DNA of 64,000 bases from Flavobacteriales bacterium (GCA_016712535.1 JADJQW010000002.1:124001-188000); one strand, 5' to 3'. Numbered from the stretch's first letter, positions 46,885 to 55,999 are shown. Translations and numbers: made by a program. The notes: a model not told the origin generated them from the letters alone.

Positions 46885-48663
46885 ATGCAGCGCCGTCGCT
46901 CGTTATTCACCGTTCTGGCGCTCTGCGCGCTGCTCTTCGCCCTGCGCTGGGTGCAGCCACCCACGCAAACGATCACGTGGGATGTCTTCGGCTACTACCT
47001 CTACCTGCCTGCGATCGTCATACACGATGACCCAGCGCTGAAGAATCACGCTTGGCTCGACGAGGTGATGGCCACCTACGACCCGAGCACCACGCTCTAC
47101 CAGTTGGTCGATGGCCCCGACGACGCCCGCGTGATCAAATACAGCTCGGGCATGGCGCTCGCGTGCGCCCCTTGGTTCCTCATCGCGCATGTGTTGGCTG
47201 AGCCGCTTGGCTTCCCGGCCGATGGCTTCTCCGCGCCCTACTCGGTGGCCGTCACCATCGGCGTACTGCTCTGGGTGATGCTCGGGCTCTTCCTCTTCCG
47301 CCGCGCGCTCTTGCACTTCTTCAGCGACGGTTGGACGGAGGTGCTGCTCGTGCTCGTGGTGCTCGGCACCAACTTCCTGCATCTCGCAGCGCTCGATGGC
47401 ACCCTGCTCACCCATCCCTTCCTGTTCACGTTGTACGCCGGCCTCATGCTGTCGACCATCCATTGGCACAAGAAGCCCTCGTGGCAGGCGGCCATCGCCA
47501 TCGGCGCTACTGCGGGCTGGATCACCCTCGTGCGACCGAACGAGGGCGTGTGCGTGCTGCTGCCACTGCTCTGGGCCAACAGCGATGGCCTGACAGCCAA
47601 ATGGGGTTCGGTGCGCGCGCATCTGCTTCACGTCGTGCTCGCCTCGATTGCATTCGTGGTCATGGCCTCGCCCCAACTGCTCTATTGGAAGAGCGTTACC
47701 GGTCAATGGCTCTTCTATTCGTACATCAATCCAGGAGAAGGCTTCGATTTCACCACGCCCTACACCTGGGATTACCTTTTCAGCTTCCGCAAGGGTTGGT
47801 TCGTGTACACCCCCATGGCGGCGCTCATGGTGGGCGGATTGTTCCTGCTGTGGCAACGCGCGCGGAATCTGTTCTGGCCCATTGCGGCCTTCTTTGCCTT
47901 CAACCTCTACATCACCAGCAGCTGGACCTGCTGGTGGTACGCGGGCGGCAGCTTCAGTGCGCGGAGCATGATGCCCTCTTATGCCTTGCTCGCGTTGCCT
48001 TTGGGCTTCATGCTGTTCACGCTCTCTTCAAGCGCCTGGCGGAAACCGGCGATCGCACTTCTCGGTTTCATCGTAGCGCTTAACCTCTTCCAGACCTGGC
48101 AATGGAGCGCCAACATCATCTCGAAGGACCGCATGACTGCCGCCTATTACGCGGCGATCTTCGGCAGGACGAGCATCCCGTCGAATGCCGATGAGCTCTT
48201 ACTCGTGCAGCGCTCCATCACTGGCGACGAGAGGCTCGAGGATGAATCGCGCTACAAGCGCCACCTGCTGTACCGCAACACCTTCGATGAGCAGCCGGAC
48301 AGCGTCTTCGCCTTGAGCAGCGAGCAGCCCTTCTCCTCCGGCCCCGACGTGCGCTACCGCGAGCTGACGAGCAAGGACCATGCGTGGCTGCGCATCAGCG
48401 CTCGGCTCTGGGTCAACGACAGCGCGACCACCGCACCGCTGATCGTGTGCGCTTTCCATCACGATGGCCCGAGCTACAAATACGTGACCCGATCATGGAA
48501 CATGGGCTCGGTGCAACGCAATGCCTGGAACACCTTGAGCTTCGATTACCTCACGCCCGAGGTGCGCTCAGATGAAGACAACCTCAAAGTGTACTTCTGG
48601 AACCAGGCCGGCGGCAACCATCGGGTGGATGACCTGCAGGTGGAGGTGTTTGAGCCGCAGTAG
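46885..48663 (+). CDS. Multi-pass membrane protein, GT-C glycosyltransferase-like, with C-terminal beta domain
   Basis: A 592-residue protein with about 10-12 membrane segments between residues 8 and 410. The first outer loop reads TWDVFGYYLYLPAIVIHDD, in which the Asp could be the catalytic base of a GT-C lipid-sugar-dependent transferase; WDxxGYYLYLPA is a phrase I associate with flavobacterial membrane proteins of this kind. The last 160 or so residues after the membrane part form a soluble beta-rich domain (RISARLWVNDSATTAPLIVCAF, RNAWNTLSFDYLTPEV, RVDDLQVEVFEP) that resembles a carbohydrate-binding jelly roll and would face the periplasm. It abuts the next gene end to end. The substrate is unknown. 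Confidence 0.72.
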   Translation: MQRRRSLFTVLALCALLFALRWVQPPTQTITWDVFGYYLYLPAIVIHDDPALKNHAWLDEVMATYDPSTTLYQLVDGPDDARVIKYSSGMALACAPWFLIAHVLAEPLGFPADGFSAPYSVAVTIGVLLWVMLGLFLFRRALLHFFSDGWTEVLLVLVVLGTNFLHLAALDGTLLTHPFLFTLYAGLMLSTIHWHKKPSWQAAIAIGATAGWITLVRPNEGVCVLLPLLWANSDGLTAKWGSVRAHLLHVVLASIAFVVMASPQLLYWKSVTGQWLFYSYINPGEGFDFTTPYTWDYLFSFRKGWFVYTPMAALMVGGLFLLWQRARNLFWPIAAFFAFNLYITSSWTCWWYAGGSFSARSMMPSYALLALPLGFMLFTLSSSAWRKPAIALLGFIVALNLFQTWQWSANIISKDRMTAAYYAAIFGRTSIPSNADELLLVQRSITGDERLEDESRYKRHLLYRNTFDEQPDSVFALSSEQPFSSGPDVRYRELTSKDHAWLRISARLWVNDSATTAPLIVCAFHHDGPSYKYVTRSWNMGSVQRNAWNTLSFDYLTPEVRSDEDNLKVYFWNQAGGNHRVDDLQVEVFEPQ

Positions 48664-50115
48664 TCACGGCTCCGCTTCGACCCATTCCAGGCTCCTGAAC
48701 AGACCGGTCTTCTTAATGATCACGCCTCGCCTCAAGCCCTTCTCGTTCAGCATGGCCCTCGCATGCGCACGGTCGCGCACATGAAATAGCGTGTGCCTTG
48801 CAGGCCATTGCATCTGCGGTTCTCCAGCGAAACCGAGGGTGAAGACCATTTCATCCGGTCCGGTCATCCGTGCCGCCATGGCCCCGACCTCATAGTCCTG
48901 GTATGCGGGCACGGACAAACCTGAACCGAGCGCGTTGGTCCTGTAGAAATACAGCGCACCGCCGACGCAGGTCAGGGCCAAGGCGGCCCAAGACCAACGG
49001 GCCCTGATCGCAGCGATGCCGAGTCCGGCTAGTCCGCTCAACAGCAGCCCCGCCTTCAGCGTCGTGAAGTCGTGGCGAGTGTACTCGAGCAGGAACGCAT
49101 GTTCTAGAAGCGACGGTAGGGCCGTGAGCAGCACGAAGAGCGTCAGGCCGTGAGTCGAGGATCGAATGGTCCGCATCCACCAGGCGAAGATTATCAAGGG
49201 CAGCGCTAGCGGAAGCCAATTGATGCGGTAGTTAAGCGCGATCGCTGAGAGGATGTCCTTGGCACCGTGGATGCCGGTGCTGCCGCGTTCGGAATAGCGA
49301 CCGGTGAGATACGCCAGGAGCGAATCAGCATCCACGATTTGCAGCCAACGTGCAATGGTGTAGACCAGCCCTATGCCCACCGCAACGATCGCGATCAGGT
49401 AGAGACGCACGAATTTTGGATCGCGCGTCTGCAGGAAGCGCCAATGAGCGATGCTGCACAGGGCCACTCCCGCCCACACGCCCGGCCAGCTGATGGCGGT
49501 GGTGAGCAGAAGAGTGACCCCGCACCATGCTGCCATCCGCCACGAAGGGCCTTGATCGTTTTTCAGCGCGCGAAAGGCCAACAGTACGTGCCACACCCAA
49601 GCGTTCTGAACGAACATGTCGCTCATGTAAGCATTGCCATGGAACCACAGCGGCGCGGGCATGAAGAGGTAGAGCAGGGCGGCGAAGAGCGACGCTGGCC
49701 CATCGCTCCGCAGCTCGCGAACGATCAAGTAGAGGCCAATGGCCGTGAAAAGGTGGAAGAGCAGGTTGAAGAGCTGCAGGCCTAGCGCGTTCGGTGCCGA
49801 GCCCGCGAGCGAGAAGAGCAGATGCGGCAGGTCGAAGGCGAGCGGCGGGTGCGAGAGGTAGTAGAGCACACCGTCTCGCAAGGCAGGCGCATCGGTGTAT
49901 CCGGGCGGAATCCGATCCGCAGCGCCGGTGAATGTGATGGCCGGCGCCCCGTGGTGCGCGGTGAAGCCGTCGCGATGCCAGTTGTCCAGTGCGATGAGCA
50001 CCAACGCGGTGCATAGTTCGTGATGGCCGCTGAGCGGACGATTGAGCAGGGGCCAGCGAACGAACAGGCTCACGCCGAAGGCAACGAACAGGATCAGCAG
50101 ATGACGGCGCGGCAT
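48664..50115 (-). CDS. GT39/PMT-like membrane glycosyltransferase
   Basis: A 483-residue protein with roughly 10-12 membrane segments. An outer loop after the first segment is followed by YLSHPPLAFDLPHLLFSL, where HPP with the following hydrophobic helix is typical of the GT39 (ArnT/PMT) family that transfers sugars from a polyprenyl phosphate carrier. The C-terminal 100 residues lack membrane segments. The start at 50115 is chosen because the element TATGTTCG lies 5 bases upstream; a start at 50127 would overlap the element itself. It faces a divergent gene of the same class, with 32 bases between start codons. Confidence 0.72.
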   Translation of the reverse strand: MPRRHLLILFVAFGVSLFVRWPLLNRPLSGHHELCTALVLIALDNWHRDGFTAHHGAPAITFTGAADRIPPGYTDAPALRDGVLYYLSHPPLAFDLPHLLFSLAGSAPNALGLQLFNLLFHLFTAIGLYLIVRELRSDGPASLFAALLYLFMPAPLWFHGNAYMSDMFVQNAWVWHVLLAFRALKNDQGPSWRMAAWCGVTLLLTTAISWPGVWAGVALCSIAHWRFLQTRDPKFVRLYLIAIVAVGIGLVYTIARWLQIVDADSLLAYLTGRYSERGSTGIHGAKDILSAIALNYRINWLPLALPLIIFAWWMRTIRSSTHGLTLFVLLTALPSLLEHAFLLEYTRHDFTTLKAGLLLSGLAGLGIAAIRARWSWAALALTCVGGALYFYRTNALGSGLSVPAYQDYEVGAMAARMTGPDEMVFTLGFAGEPQMQWPARHTLFHVRDRAHARAMLNEKGLRRGVIIKKTGLFRSLEWVEAEP

Positions 50116-50120
50116 CGCTA

Positions 50121-50128
50121 CGAACATA
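50121..50128 (-). promoter_or_regulatory. -7-type element of the leftward glycosyltransferase gene
   Basis: Minus-strand TATGTTCG followed by TAGCG and the ATG at 50115. Only 7 bases separate it from the opposite element at 50136. Confidence 0.4.
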
Positions 50129-50135
50129 GCGCGGC

Positions 50136-50143
50136 TACATTGG
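50136..50143 (+). promoter_or_regulatory. -7-type element of the rightward glycosyltransferase gene
   Basis: TACATTGG followed by TCGC and the ATG at 50148. It pairs with the opposite element, so that each promoter's upstream half lies within the other gene. Confidence 0.4.
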
Positions 50144-50147
50144 TCGC

Positions 50148-51536
50148 ATGGAGCGCACGGGCAAGAGCATCCCTGTTGGCTGGTGGTTGCCGCTGCTGGT
50201 CCTGGTCGCCGTGGGCCTTCACTGGCGTGCGCTGCCTTTTTCTTTCTTCAGCGACGATTTCTCCGTGATTCACAAGCTCGGCACGCGAGACGACCTCAGC
50301 CCCGGCAGCTTCTTCCGCCCACTGCCCGATTGGACGCTCTGGTTGCAATACCGGGTTCACGGCCCCAAGGCATGGGCTTTCCGGTTGGTGAACGTGCTGC
50401 TGCTGGGGCTGAACGGATGGCTCGTGACCCTGCTCGCTCGGAAGCTGATGTGCGCGGAGGCTACCCTGCTTGCCGGGATGCTCTTCGTGCTTTACCCTTT
50501 CCACCTGGAGCCCCAGGTTTGGATCATCGGCCGCAGTACGGCCATGTCCACGCTGTTCATCCTGCTCGCCCTGCATGCGGCCGCAGGCGAGTTGAACCCA
50601 TGGCGCAAGTCTATCGGAGTCTTCATGCTCGGTTCCCTGGGCGCTCTTTGCTATGAGAGCGCGCTGCTGCTCCCTCTGCTGCTTGCTGCCTGGCTCATCA
50701 TGCTCCGCCCTGCAGATATGCGCGGATGGGGTGCGGCTGCTGCGGCATCGGCCATCGCGGTGGCGCTTCATCTGCTTGTGCGCGCGTTGGCGATCAATCG
50801 GGTTGCGAACGACTACGGGTCGGGCTTCTTCAACAAGCCGATGAGCGATTACCTGGGCATGGTCGCGAAGGTGATCGGCCGCTCATTACTGCCGCCGAAT
50901 GAGGACCCTGCCGTACAGACGGTGTGCTTCGCCATGCTCTTCGTCGTGCTCGCCGTTGTTGCAATCGGTTTCTGGCGCGCAAGCAGAGCCGAGCCGCAGG
51001 CGCGACGAATTGCGCTCCTGCTCGTCTCGCTCTTCGGAACAGCCTCCATCATCGCCATCGTGGGCGGCGTGAGCACGCGCACCAGCGAGAGCGACCGTTT
51101 CCTCTACCTGCCCTCGGCCTTCCTATGCATGCTGATCGCGCTGTTGATGGCGCGACTCCGGCACACCGTGCTCCGCCGCAGCGTCATCGTGCTCCTCTCG
51201 TCGGCGAGCTTGTTCATGCTGAAGAGCGGACAGGAGAATTGGCGCATCGCGTCGTGGACCATCGAGCGCCTCATCGCCGAAACACCGGAGCCGCCTCCGG
51301 ACGGACGACTGCTTGTATGGAACCTGCCGAGTGATCATAACGGCGCCTTCATCTTCCGCCATGGCTTCCGAGAGGCACTGGTGCTCGCAGGCCGGGATGC
51401 CTCGCGAGTTCGCATCACACCGGAAGGACCGGACGCCATTGGGGAATACCTGCTCACCGAAACGGGCGACACGCTCCATCGGAGCGGGAACGACCGTTGG
51501 TTCGATGCAGGAGTAGGGCTCAGGCGGTCGCCTTGA
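50148..51536 (+). CDS. Multi-pass membrane protein, mannosyltransferase-like
   Basis: A 462-residue protein with about 9-11 membrane segments. The first outer loop FSDDFSVIHKLGTRDDLSPGSFFRPLPDW, with its Asp pair, followed by FRLVNVLLLGLNGWLVTLLARKL and LFVLYPFHLEPQVWIIGRS, is the pattern of the GT-C O-mannosyltransferase-like group (related to TMTC/GT39 proteins). The last 90 residues form a soluble tail. Its 3' end overlaps the 3' end of dxs by 17 bases on the opposite strand. The acceptor and the sugar are not predictable. Confidence 0.7.
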   Translation: MERTGKSIPVGWWLPLLVLVAVGLHWRALPFSFFSDDFSVIHKLGTRDDLSPGSFFRPLPDWTLWLQYRVHGPKAWAFRLVNVLLLGLNGWLVTLLARKLMCAEATLLAGMLFVLYPFHLEPQVWIIGRSTAMSTLFILLALHAAAGELNPWRKSIGVFMLGSLGALCYESALLLPLLLAAWLIMLRPADMRGWGAAAAASAIAVALHLLVRALAINRVANDYGSGFFNKPMSDYLGMVAKVIGRSLLPPNEDPAVQTVCFAMLFVVLAVVAIGFWRASRAEPQARRIALLLVSLFGTASIIAIVGGVSTRTSESDRFLYLPSAFLCMLIALLMARLRHTVLRRSVIVLLSSASLFMLKSGQENWRIASWTIERLIAETPEPPPDGRLLVWNLPSDHNGAFIFRHGFREALVLAGRDASRVRITPEGPDAIGEYLLTETGDTLHRSGNDRWFDAGVGLRRSP

Positions 51537-53460
51537 TGGTCTTCGTGGCTCGCCTCTCCCCCAGCATCTCCTTCACCGCCTCCACAACCGCCACGTCATC
51601 GATCCCGCATTCCCGGTAAAGCTCCGGCTGCGTGCCGTGCTCGATGAACTTGTCGGGGATGGCCAGGCGCTTCACGTGGGCAGCGTAACCATGGTCGCCC
51701 ATGAACTCCAGCACCGCGCTGCCCATGCCGCCGTGCAATGCGTGGTCCTCCACGGTGATCAACTGCTTGAACTTGCCGAAGACCTCGTGCAGCAGCAGCT
51801 CGTCGATCGGCTTCACGAAGCGCATGTCGTAGTGCGCCACGCTGTAGCCCTCGGCCTCCAAGCGGTCGATGGCCTTGGCTGCGTGATTCCCTATGTGGCC
51901 GATGGAGAGCACGGCGATGTCGGTACCTGAACGGAGCTTGCGGCCGGTGCCCACCTTAATCGCCTTGAAGGGCGTCTTCCACTCGGTCATCACGCCCTCG
52001 CCGCGCGGGTAGCGGATGCTGAAGGGGCCTTGGTCCGGCAGCTGGGCCGTGTACATCAGGTCGCGCAATTCTTCTTCATTCATCGGTGCGCTTACCACCA
52101 TGTTGGGGATGCAGCGGAAGTAGGCGAAGTCGAAGTTGCCGTGGTGAGTGGGGCCGTCGGCACCGGCCAGTCCGCCGCGATCCAGGCAGAACACGACGTT
52201 CAGGTTCTGCAGGGCCACATCATGCACCACCTGATCATAGGCACGCTGCATGAAGGAGCTGTAGATGTTGCAGAAGGGCACCATGCCCTGCGTGGCCATG
52301 CCGGCGCTGAAGGTCACCGCGTGCTGCTCGGCAATGCCAACGTCGAAGGCGCGGTCGGGCATGGCCTTCATCATGATATTCAGCGAGCAGCCCGAGGGCA
52401 TGGCGGGCGTCACTCCAACGATCTTCGGGTTCTTCTCAGCGAGCTCCACGATGCTGTGGCCGAACACGTCCTGGTACTTGGGCGGTTGCGGGCTCTTGGG
52501 CACCACCTTGATGATCTCGCCGGTCTCCTTGTTGAAGAGGCCCGGCGCATGCCACACCGTGGGACTGCCAGCCTCGGCCGGCGCATAACCCTTGCCCTTC
52601 TTGGTGATCGTGTGCAGGATCTTCGGGCCGGGTATGTCGCGCAAGTCGCGCAGAACCTTCACCAAGTGGTCCACATCGTGACCATCAACCGGACCGAAGT
52701 AGCGGAACTGCAAGCTCTCGAACAGATTGCTCTGCTTCAGCAATGCGCTCTTCACGGCGCCTTCCACCTTCTGCACGATGGCTTGCGCATTCGGACCGAA
52801 CTTGCTCAGCTTGCCCAGCGCCTTCCACACTTCGTCCTTCACCTTGTTGTAGGTGTGGCTGGTGGTGATGTCGGTGAGGTACTCTTTCAGTGCACCGACG
52901 TTCGGGTCGATGCTCATGCAGTTGTCGTTCAGCACCACCAGCATGTCGGTGCCCGCCCCGCCCGCGTGGTTCAGCGCCTCGAAGGCCTGTCCCGCGGTCA
53001 TGGCGCCATCGCCGATCACGGCCACCATCTGGCGGTCCTGCTCGCCCTTCAGCTTGCTGGCCACTGCCATGCCCAACGCCCCGCCGACACTCGTCGAGCT
53101 ATGTCCCACGCCAAAGGTGTCGTACTCGCTCTCGCTGCGTTTTGGGAAACCGCTGAGGCCCTTGTAGATGCGGTTGGTGTGGAACACCTCGCGCCGGCCA
53201 GTGAGGATCTTGTGCCCGTAGGCCTGATGCCCCACATCCCACACCAGCTGGTCATAGGGCGTGTTGAACACATAGTGCAGCGCCACGGTTAGCTCCACCA
53301 CGCCCAGGCTAGCGCCGAAATGTCCGCCCTTCACGCTCACCACATCGATGATGAAATCGCGCAGCTCGTTGCACACCTGCTGCAGCTGCTCCTCGGGGAG
53401 GGCACGCAGATCAGCGGGCAGCGTGATGCGCTCCAGGAGCGGGTACGAAGGGGTGGGCAT
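51520..53460 (-). CDS. dxs: 1-deoxy-D-xylulose-5-phosphate synthase
   Basis: A 646-residue thiamine-diphosphate enzyme joining pyruvate and glyceraldehyde-3-phosphate, the entry to the MEP isoprenoid route and a precursor for pyridoxal and thiamine. Seen are KGGHFGASLGVVELTVALHYVF, DVGHQAYGHKILTGR, the thiamine motif GDGAMTAGQAFEALNHAG (about residue 150), and the transketolase centre FDVGIAEQHAVTFSAGMA. The start at 53460 (MPTPSYPLLERI) is chosen because a perfect TAnnTTTG element lies 30 bases upstream and overlaps the longer candidate start at 53493. It supplies DXP for pdxA-type B6 synthesis as well. Confidence 0.97.
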   Translation of the reverse strand: MPTPSYPLLERITLPADLRALPEEQLQQVCNELRDFIIDVVSVKGGHFGASLGVVELTVALHYVFNTPYDQLVWDVGHQAYGHKILTGRREVFHTNRIYKGLSGFPKRSESEYDTFGVGHSSTSVGGALGMAVASKLKGEQDRQMVAVIGDGAMTAGQAFEALNHAGGAGTDMLVVLNDNCMSIDPNVGALKEYLTDITTSHTYNKVKDEVWKALGKLSKFGPNAQAIVQKVEGAVKSALLKQSNLFESLQFRYFGPVDGHDVDHLVKVLRDLRDIPGPKILHTITKKGKGYAPAEAGSPTVWHAPGLFNKETGEIIKVVPKSPQPPKYQDVFGHSIVELAEKNPKIVGVTPAMPSGCSLNIMMKAMPDRAFDVGIAEQHAVTFSAGMATQGMVPFCNIYSSFMQRAYDQVVHDVALQNLNVVFCLDRGGLAGADGPTHHGNFDFAYFRCIPNMVVSAPMNEEELRDLMYTAQLPDQGPFSIRYPRGEGVMTEWKTPFKAIKVGTGRKLRSGTDIAVLSIGHIGNHAAKAIDRLEAEGYSVAHYDMRFVKPIDELLLHEVFGKFKQLITVEDHALHGGMGSAVLEFMGDHGYAAHVKRLAIPDKFIEHGTQPELYRECGIDDVAVVEAVKEMLGERRATKTIKATA

Positions 53461-53490
53461 GGGCGATTGGTCTGGTAACAGCGGGATGAA

Positions 53491-53498
53491 CAAAGGTA
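53491..53498 (-). promoter_or_regulatory. -7 promoter element of dxs
   Basis: Minus-strand TACCTTTG is an exact TAnnTTTG match, 30 nt before the start at 53460. The remaining 139 bases up to 53637 contain a CCCGGG-CGGGTT-CCCGGG hairpin at 53559-53576 without a U tract, possibly a weak end signal for the gene upstream. Confidence 0.55.
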
Positions 53499-53637
53499 AC
53501 CGGCTGAAGGTTCGGGGGAAGACGCCCCTGAAACGACTGGCTGAAGCTGGAATTGCGACCCGGGCGGGTTCCCGGGCGGCGCCGGATGATGGTTTTGGCG
53601 GAGTGTCGAGTGACTGAATCGGCGTCGTCCTTGGGGG

Positions 53638-54930
53638 TCACCGAATCATCCCGTGCCGCTCGAACCGCTCCTTGTACGCCTTCTCCAGCTCCTCCCGATG
53701 CTCCGGCGCAGCGATGCCGATCAAGGCCCGGGCGCGCTGCTGCAGGTTCTTGCCATATAGGTAGGCCATGCCGTGCTCAGTGACCACGTAGTGCACATGG
53801 GCCCGGGTGGTGACCACCCCGGCGCCCTGTTTCAGAAAGGGCACAATCTTGCTGGTGCCTTTAGCGGTGGTGCTGCACAAAGCGATGATGGGCTTGCCGC
53901 CCTCGCTGAGCGCAGCCCCGCGCATGAAGTCCATCTGTCCGCCCACGCCGCTGAACTGGTAGGTGCCGATGCTGTCCGCGCAAACCTGCCCGGTAAGGTC
54001 CACCTCGATGGCGCTGTTGACGGCCACCACCTTCGGGTTCTCGCGGATCACCTTGGTGTCGTTCACGTACTGCGCGTCGAGGAAAGTGAAGAAGGGGTTG
54101 TCGTCCACAAGGTCGTAAAGGCGGCGGGTGCCGAAAGCGAAGGCGGTGGCCACCTTGCCGCGGTGCTTCTTCTTGTACTTGTTGGTGACCACGCCGTTGC
54201 GCACCAGGTCGATGATGCCGTTGGAGCACATCTCGGTGTGGACGCCGAGGTCCTTGTGGCCACCCAACGCGCCCAGGATGGCATCGGGGATGGCGCCGAT
54301 GCCGAGTTGCAGGGTGCTGCCATCCTCGACCATGGCGCTCACCAGTTCGGCCACGCGGCGCTCCTTGGGGCCGATCTGCGCGGCGTAGTCCACCTCGGGC
54401 AGCGGGTCGCTCACCTCCACCAGCGCGGCGAAGCGGCTGACATGCACGTGGCCATCGCCGAGGGTGCGGGGCATGTTCGGGTTCACCTGCGCGATCACGG
54501 CGCGGGCGTTGCGCACGGCGCTGCGAGCCACGTCCACGCTCACGCCCAGTGAGCAGAAGCCGTGGCGGTCGGGCGGCGACACGTGCACCAGCGCCAAATC
54601 GAGCGGAAGGATGCCCTTCTCGAAGAGGCGTGGGATCTCGCTGAGGAAGACGGGGATATAGTCGCCGTTGGGCCCATCCACCATGCCCCGCATGTTGGCG
54701 CTGACGAACAAGGCGTTCAGGCTGAACGGTCCCTGCACCTCGGGCCGGTCGATGCCCAAATCGCCGAAGGTGCTAATGGCCGTGAGCTCCACATCGTGCA
54801 GCTCGGCGTGGCGGTCGAGCAGGGCACGCACCAGCCGCACCGGGGTGGCGGCGCTGCCGTGGATGAAGACGCGGTCGCCGCTTCGTACCAAGCGCACGGC
54901 CTCGGCGGCAGACATCCAAGGGAGGGACAT
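53638..54930 (-). CDS. Acetyl-CoA hydrolase/transferase family protein (4-hydroxybutyrate CoA-transferase-like)
   Basis: A 430-residue family I CoA-transferase. Domain 1 begins PWMSAAEAVRLVRSGDRVFIHG, and domain 2 has the glutamate region AVNSAIEVDLTGQVCADS, in which Glu of SAIEVDL is the expected acyl-enzyme residue, plus GGQMDFMRGA and VVTEHGMAYLYGKN. The family includes 4-hydroxybutyrate and acetate CoA-transferases; which is meant cannot be decided. It could run acetate or butyrate activation. It is probably monocistronic, with an element four bases before its start. Confidence 0.9.
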   Translation of the reverse strand: MSLPWMSAAEAVRLVRSGDRVFIHGSAATPVRLVRALLDRHAELHDVELTAISTFGDLGIDRPEVQGPFSLNALFVSANMRGMVDGPNGDYIPVFLSEIPRLFEKGILPLDLALVHVSPPDRHGFCSLGVSVDVARSAVRNARAVIAQVNPNMPRTLGDGHVHVSRFAALVEVSDPLPEVDYAAQIGPKERRVAELVSAMVEDGSTLQLGIGAIPDAILGALGGHKDLGVHTEMCSNGIIDLVRNGVVTNKYKKKHRGKVATAFAFGTRRLYDLVDDNPFFTFLDAQYVNDTKVIRENPKVVAVNSAIEVDLTGQVCADSIGTYQFSGVGGQMDFMRGAALSEGGKPIIALCSTTAKGTSKIVPFLKQGAGVVTTRAHVHYVVTEHGMAYLYGKNLQQRARALIGIAAPEHREELEKAYKERFERHGMIR

Positions 54931-54934
54931 GCCG

Positions 54935-54942
54935 CAAAGGTC
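54935..54942 (-). promoter_or_regulatory. -7-type element of the CoA-transferase gene, near-leaderless
   Basis: Minus-strand GACCTTTG ends 4 nt before the ATG at 54930. It differs from TAnnTTTG only at the first base. Confidence 0.4.
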
Positions 54943-55051
54943 GGGGGGCGCAGTGGTCTGCAGGCCGGATGACGGCCCAAGGGGGCATCCACGACGGTTC
55001 GCGGTTCCAAGGATGGGGACTCTCGAGGATTTTCATTTATTTTCCATGGAA

Positions 55052-55059
55052 TATTTTTG
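55052..55059 (+). promoter_or_regulatory. AT-rich promoter of the exported pirin gene
   Basis: TATTTTTG is an exact TAnnTTTG match inside the most AT-rich stretch of this region (55029-55059, with ATTTTC about 17 bases upstream as a possible -33 box). It lies 64 nt before the ATG at 55124, so this gene, unlike most here, has a long leader. Confidence 0.6.
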
Positions 55060-55123
55060 CAGGACAGATGAACGAAGGCCCCTAGGCCGCTGTTCATCGA
55101 CAAGGACCCAACACGACATCACC

Positions 55124-55999
55124 ATGGACCGCAAGGATTTCCTCCGCAAGAGCCTATTGGGCACGGGCATGCTCGCGAGCGGCACAGCCGCTGCACAGCT
55201 GATCCAGGACGGCATCGAGGAGATCAAACCGCTGGATCCGGTCGGCTTCGACCACCTCCCACCAACACCCCCTGAACGCATGGGCAACATGGTATTGCAC
55301 CGCGCCAACGAGCGCGGCACGGCCGATCACGGCTGGCTCAAGGCCAACTTCAGCTTCAGCTTCGCCAACTGGTACGACCCCACCCGCATGCATTTTGGCG
55401 TGCTTCGCGTGATGAACGACGACATCATCGCTGCGGGCAAAGGCTTCGGCACGCATCCGCACGACAACATGGAGATCATCACGATCCCCTTGAAGGGCGC
55501 GCTGCAGCACAAGGATAGCATGGGCAACACCAGCATCATCAACGCCGGCGATGTTCAGGTGATGAGCGCTGGCACGGGCATCCTTCACAGCGAATTCAAT
55601 CCGCATGACGATCGAGAAGCGAACACGCTTCAGATCTGGCTCTTCCCTCGTGAACGACAGGTGACGCCGCGCTATCAGCAGATGACGCTCGATCCGAAGG
55701 ACCGGGAGAACAGGTGGCAGCAGGTCCTCAGCCCCAACCCGGATGACGCCGGGGTGTGGATTCACCAGGACGCGTGGTTCAGCATCGGCAAGTTCGATGC
55801 GAACAAGAGGACCAACTATGACCTGAAGCGCAAAGGCAACGGCGTGTACGCCTTCGTGATCGAGGGCAGCGCGACCATCAACGGTCAGGCTCTCGGCAAG
55901 CGTGACGCGCTGGGCGTATGGGACACCGATGCGCTGATCGTGGAGGCGGGCCCGAACGGAGCGGAGATCCTGCTGCAGGATGTGCCGATGCAGCTGTAG
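55124..55999 (+). CDS. Exported pirin family protein
   Basis: A 291-residue pirin-like bicupin. The first 27 residues (MDRKDFLRKSLLGTGMLASGTAAA) look like a signal peptide with a basic start, which is unusual because pirins are normally cytosolic. The cupin metal ligands lie in GFGTHPHDNMEIITIPLKGAL-type pattern (H-x-H and E) and the fourth His is near GILHSEF. This matches quercetinase-type pirins. The substrate is unknown. It is under a strong AT-rich promoter. The start at 55124 is selected because the longer frame (from 54668) would cover the opposite gene. Confidence 0.88.
   Translation: MDRKDFLRKSLLGTGMLASGTAAAQLIQDGIEEIKPLDPVGFDHLPPTPPERMGNMVLHRANERGTADHGWLKANFSFSFANWYDPTRMHFGVLRVMNDDIIAAGKGFGTHPHDNMEIITIPLKGALQHKDSMGNTSIINAGDVQVMSAGTGILHSEFNPHDDREANTLQIWLFPRERQVTPRYQQMTLDPKDRENRWQQVLSPNPDDAGVWIHQDAWFSIGKFDANKRTNYDLKRKGNGVYAFVIEGSATINGQALGKRDALGVWDTDALIVEAGPNGAEILLQDVPMQL

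Noticed and set aside
53559..53576. CCCGGG-CGGGTT-CCCGGG as a terminator of the CoA-transferase gene
   Set aside because: The stem is only 6 bp with palindromic arms and no U tract; at most a weak signal.
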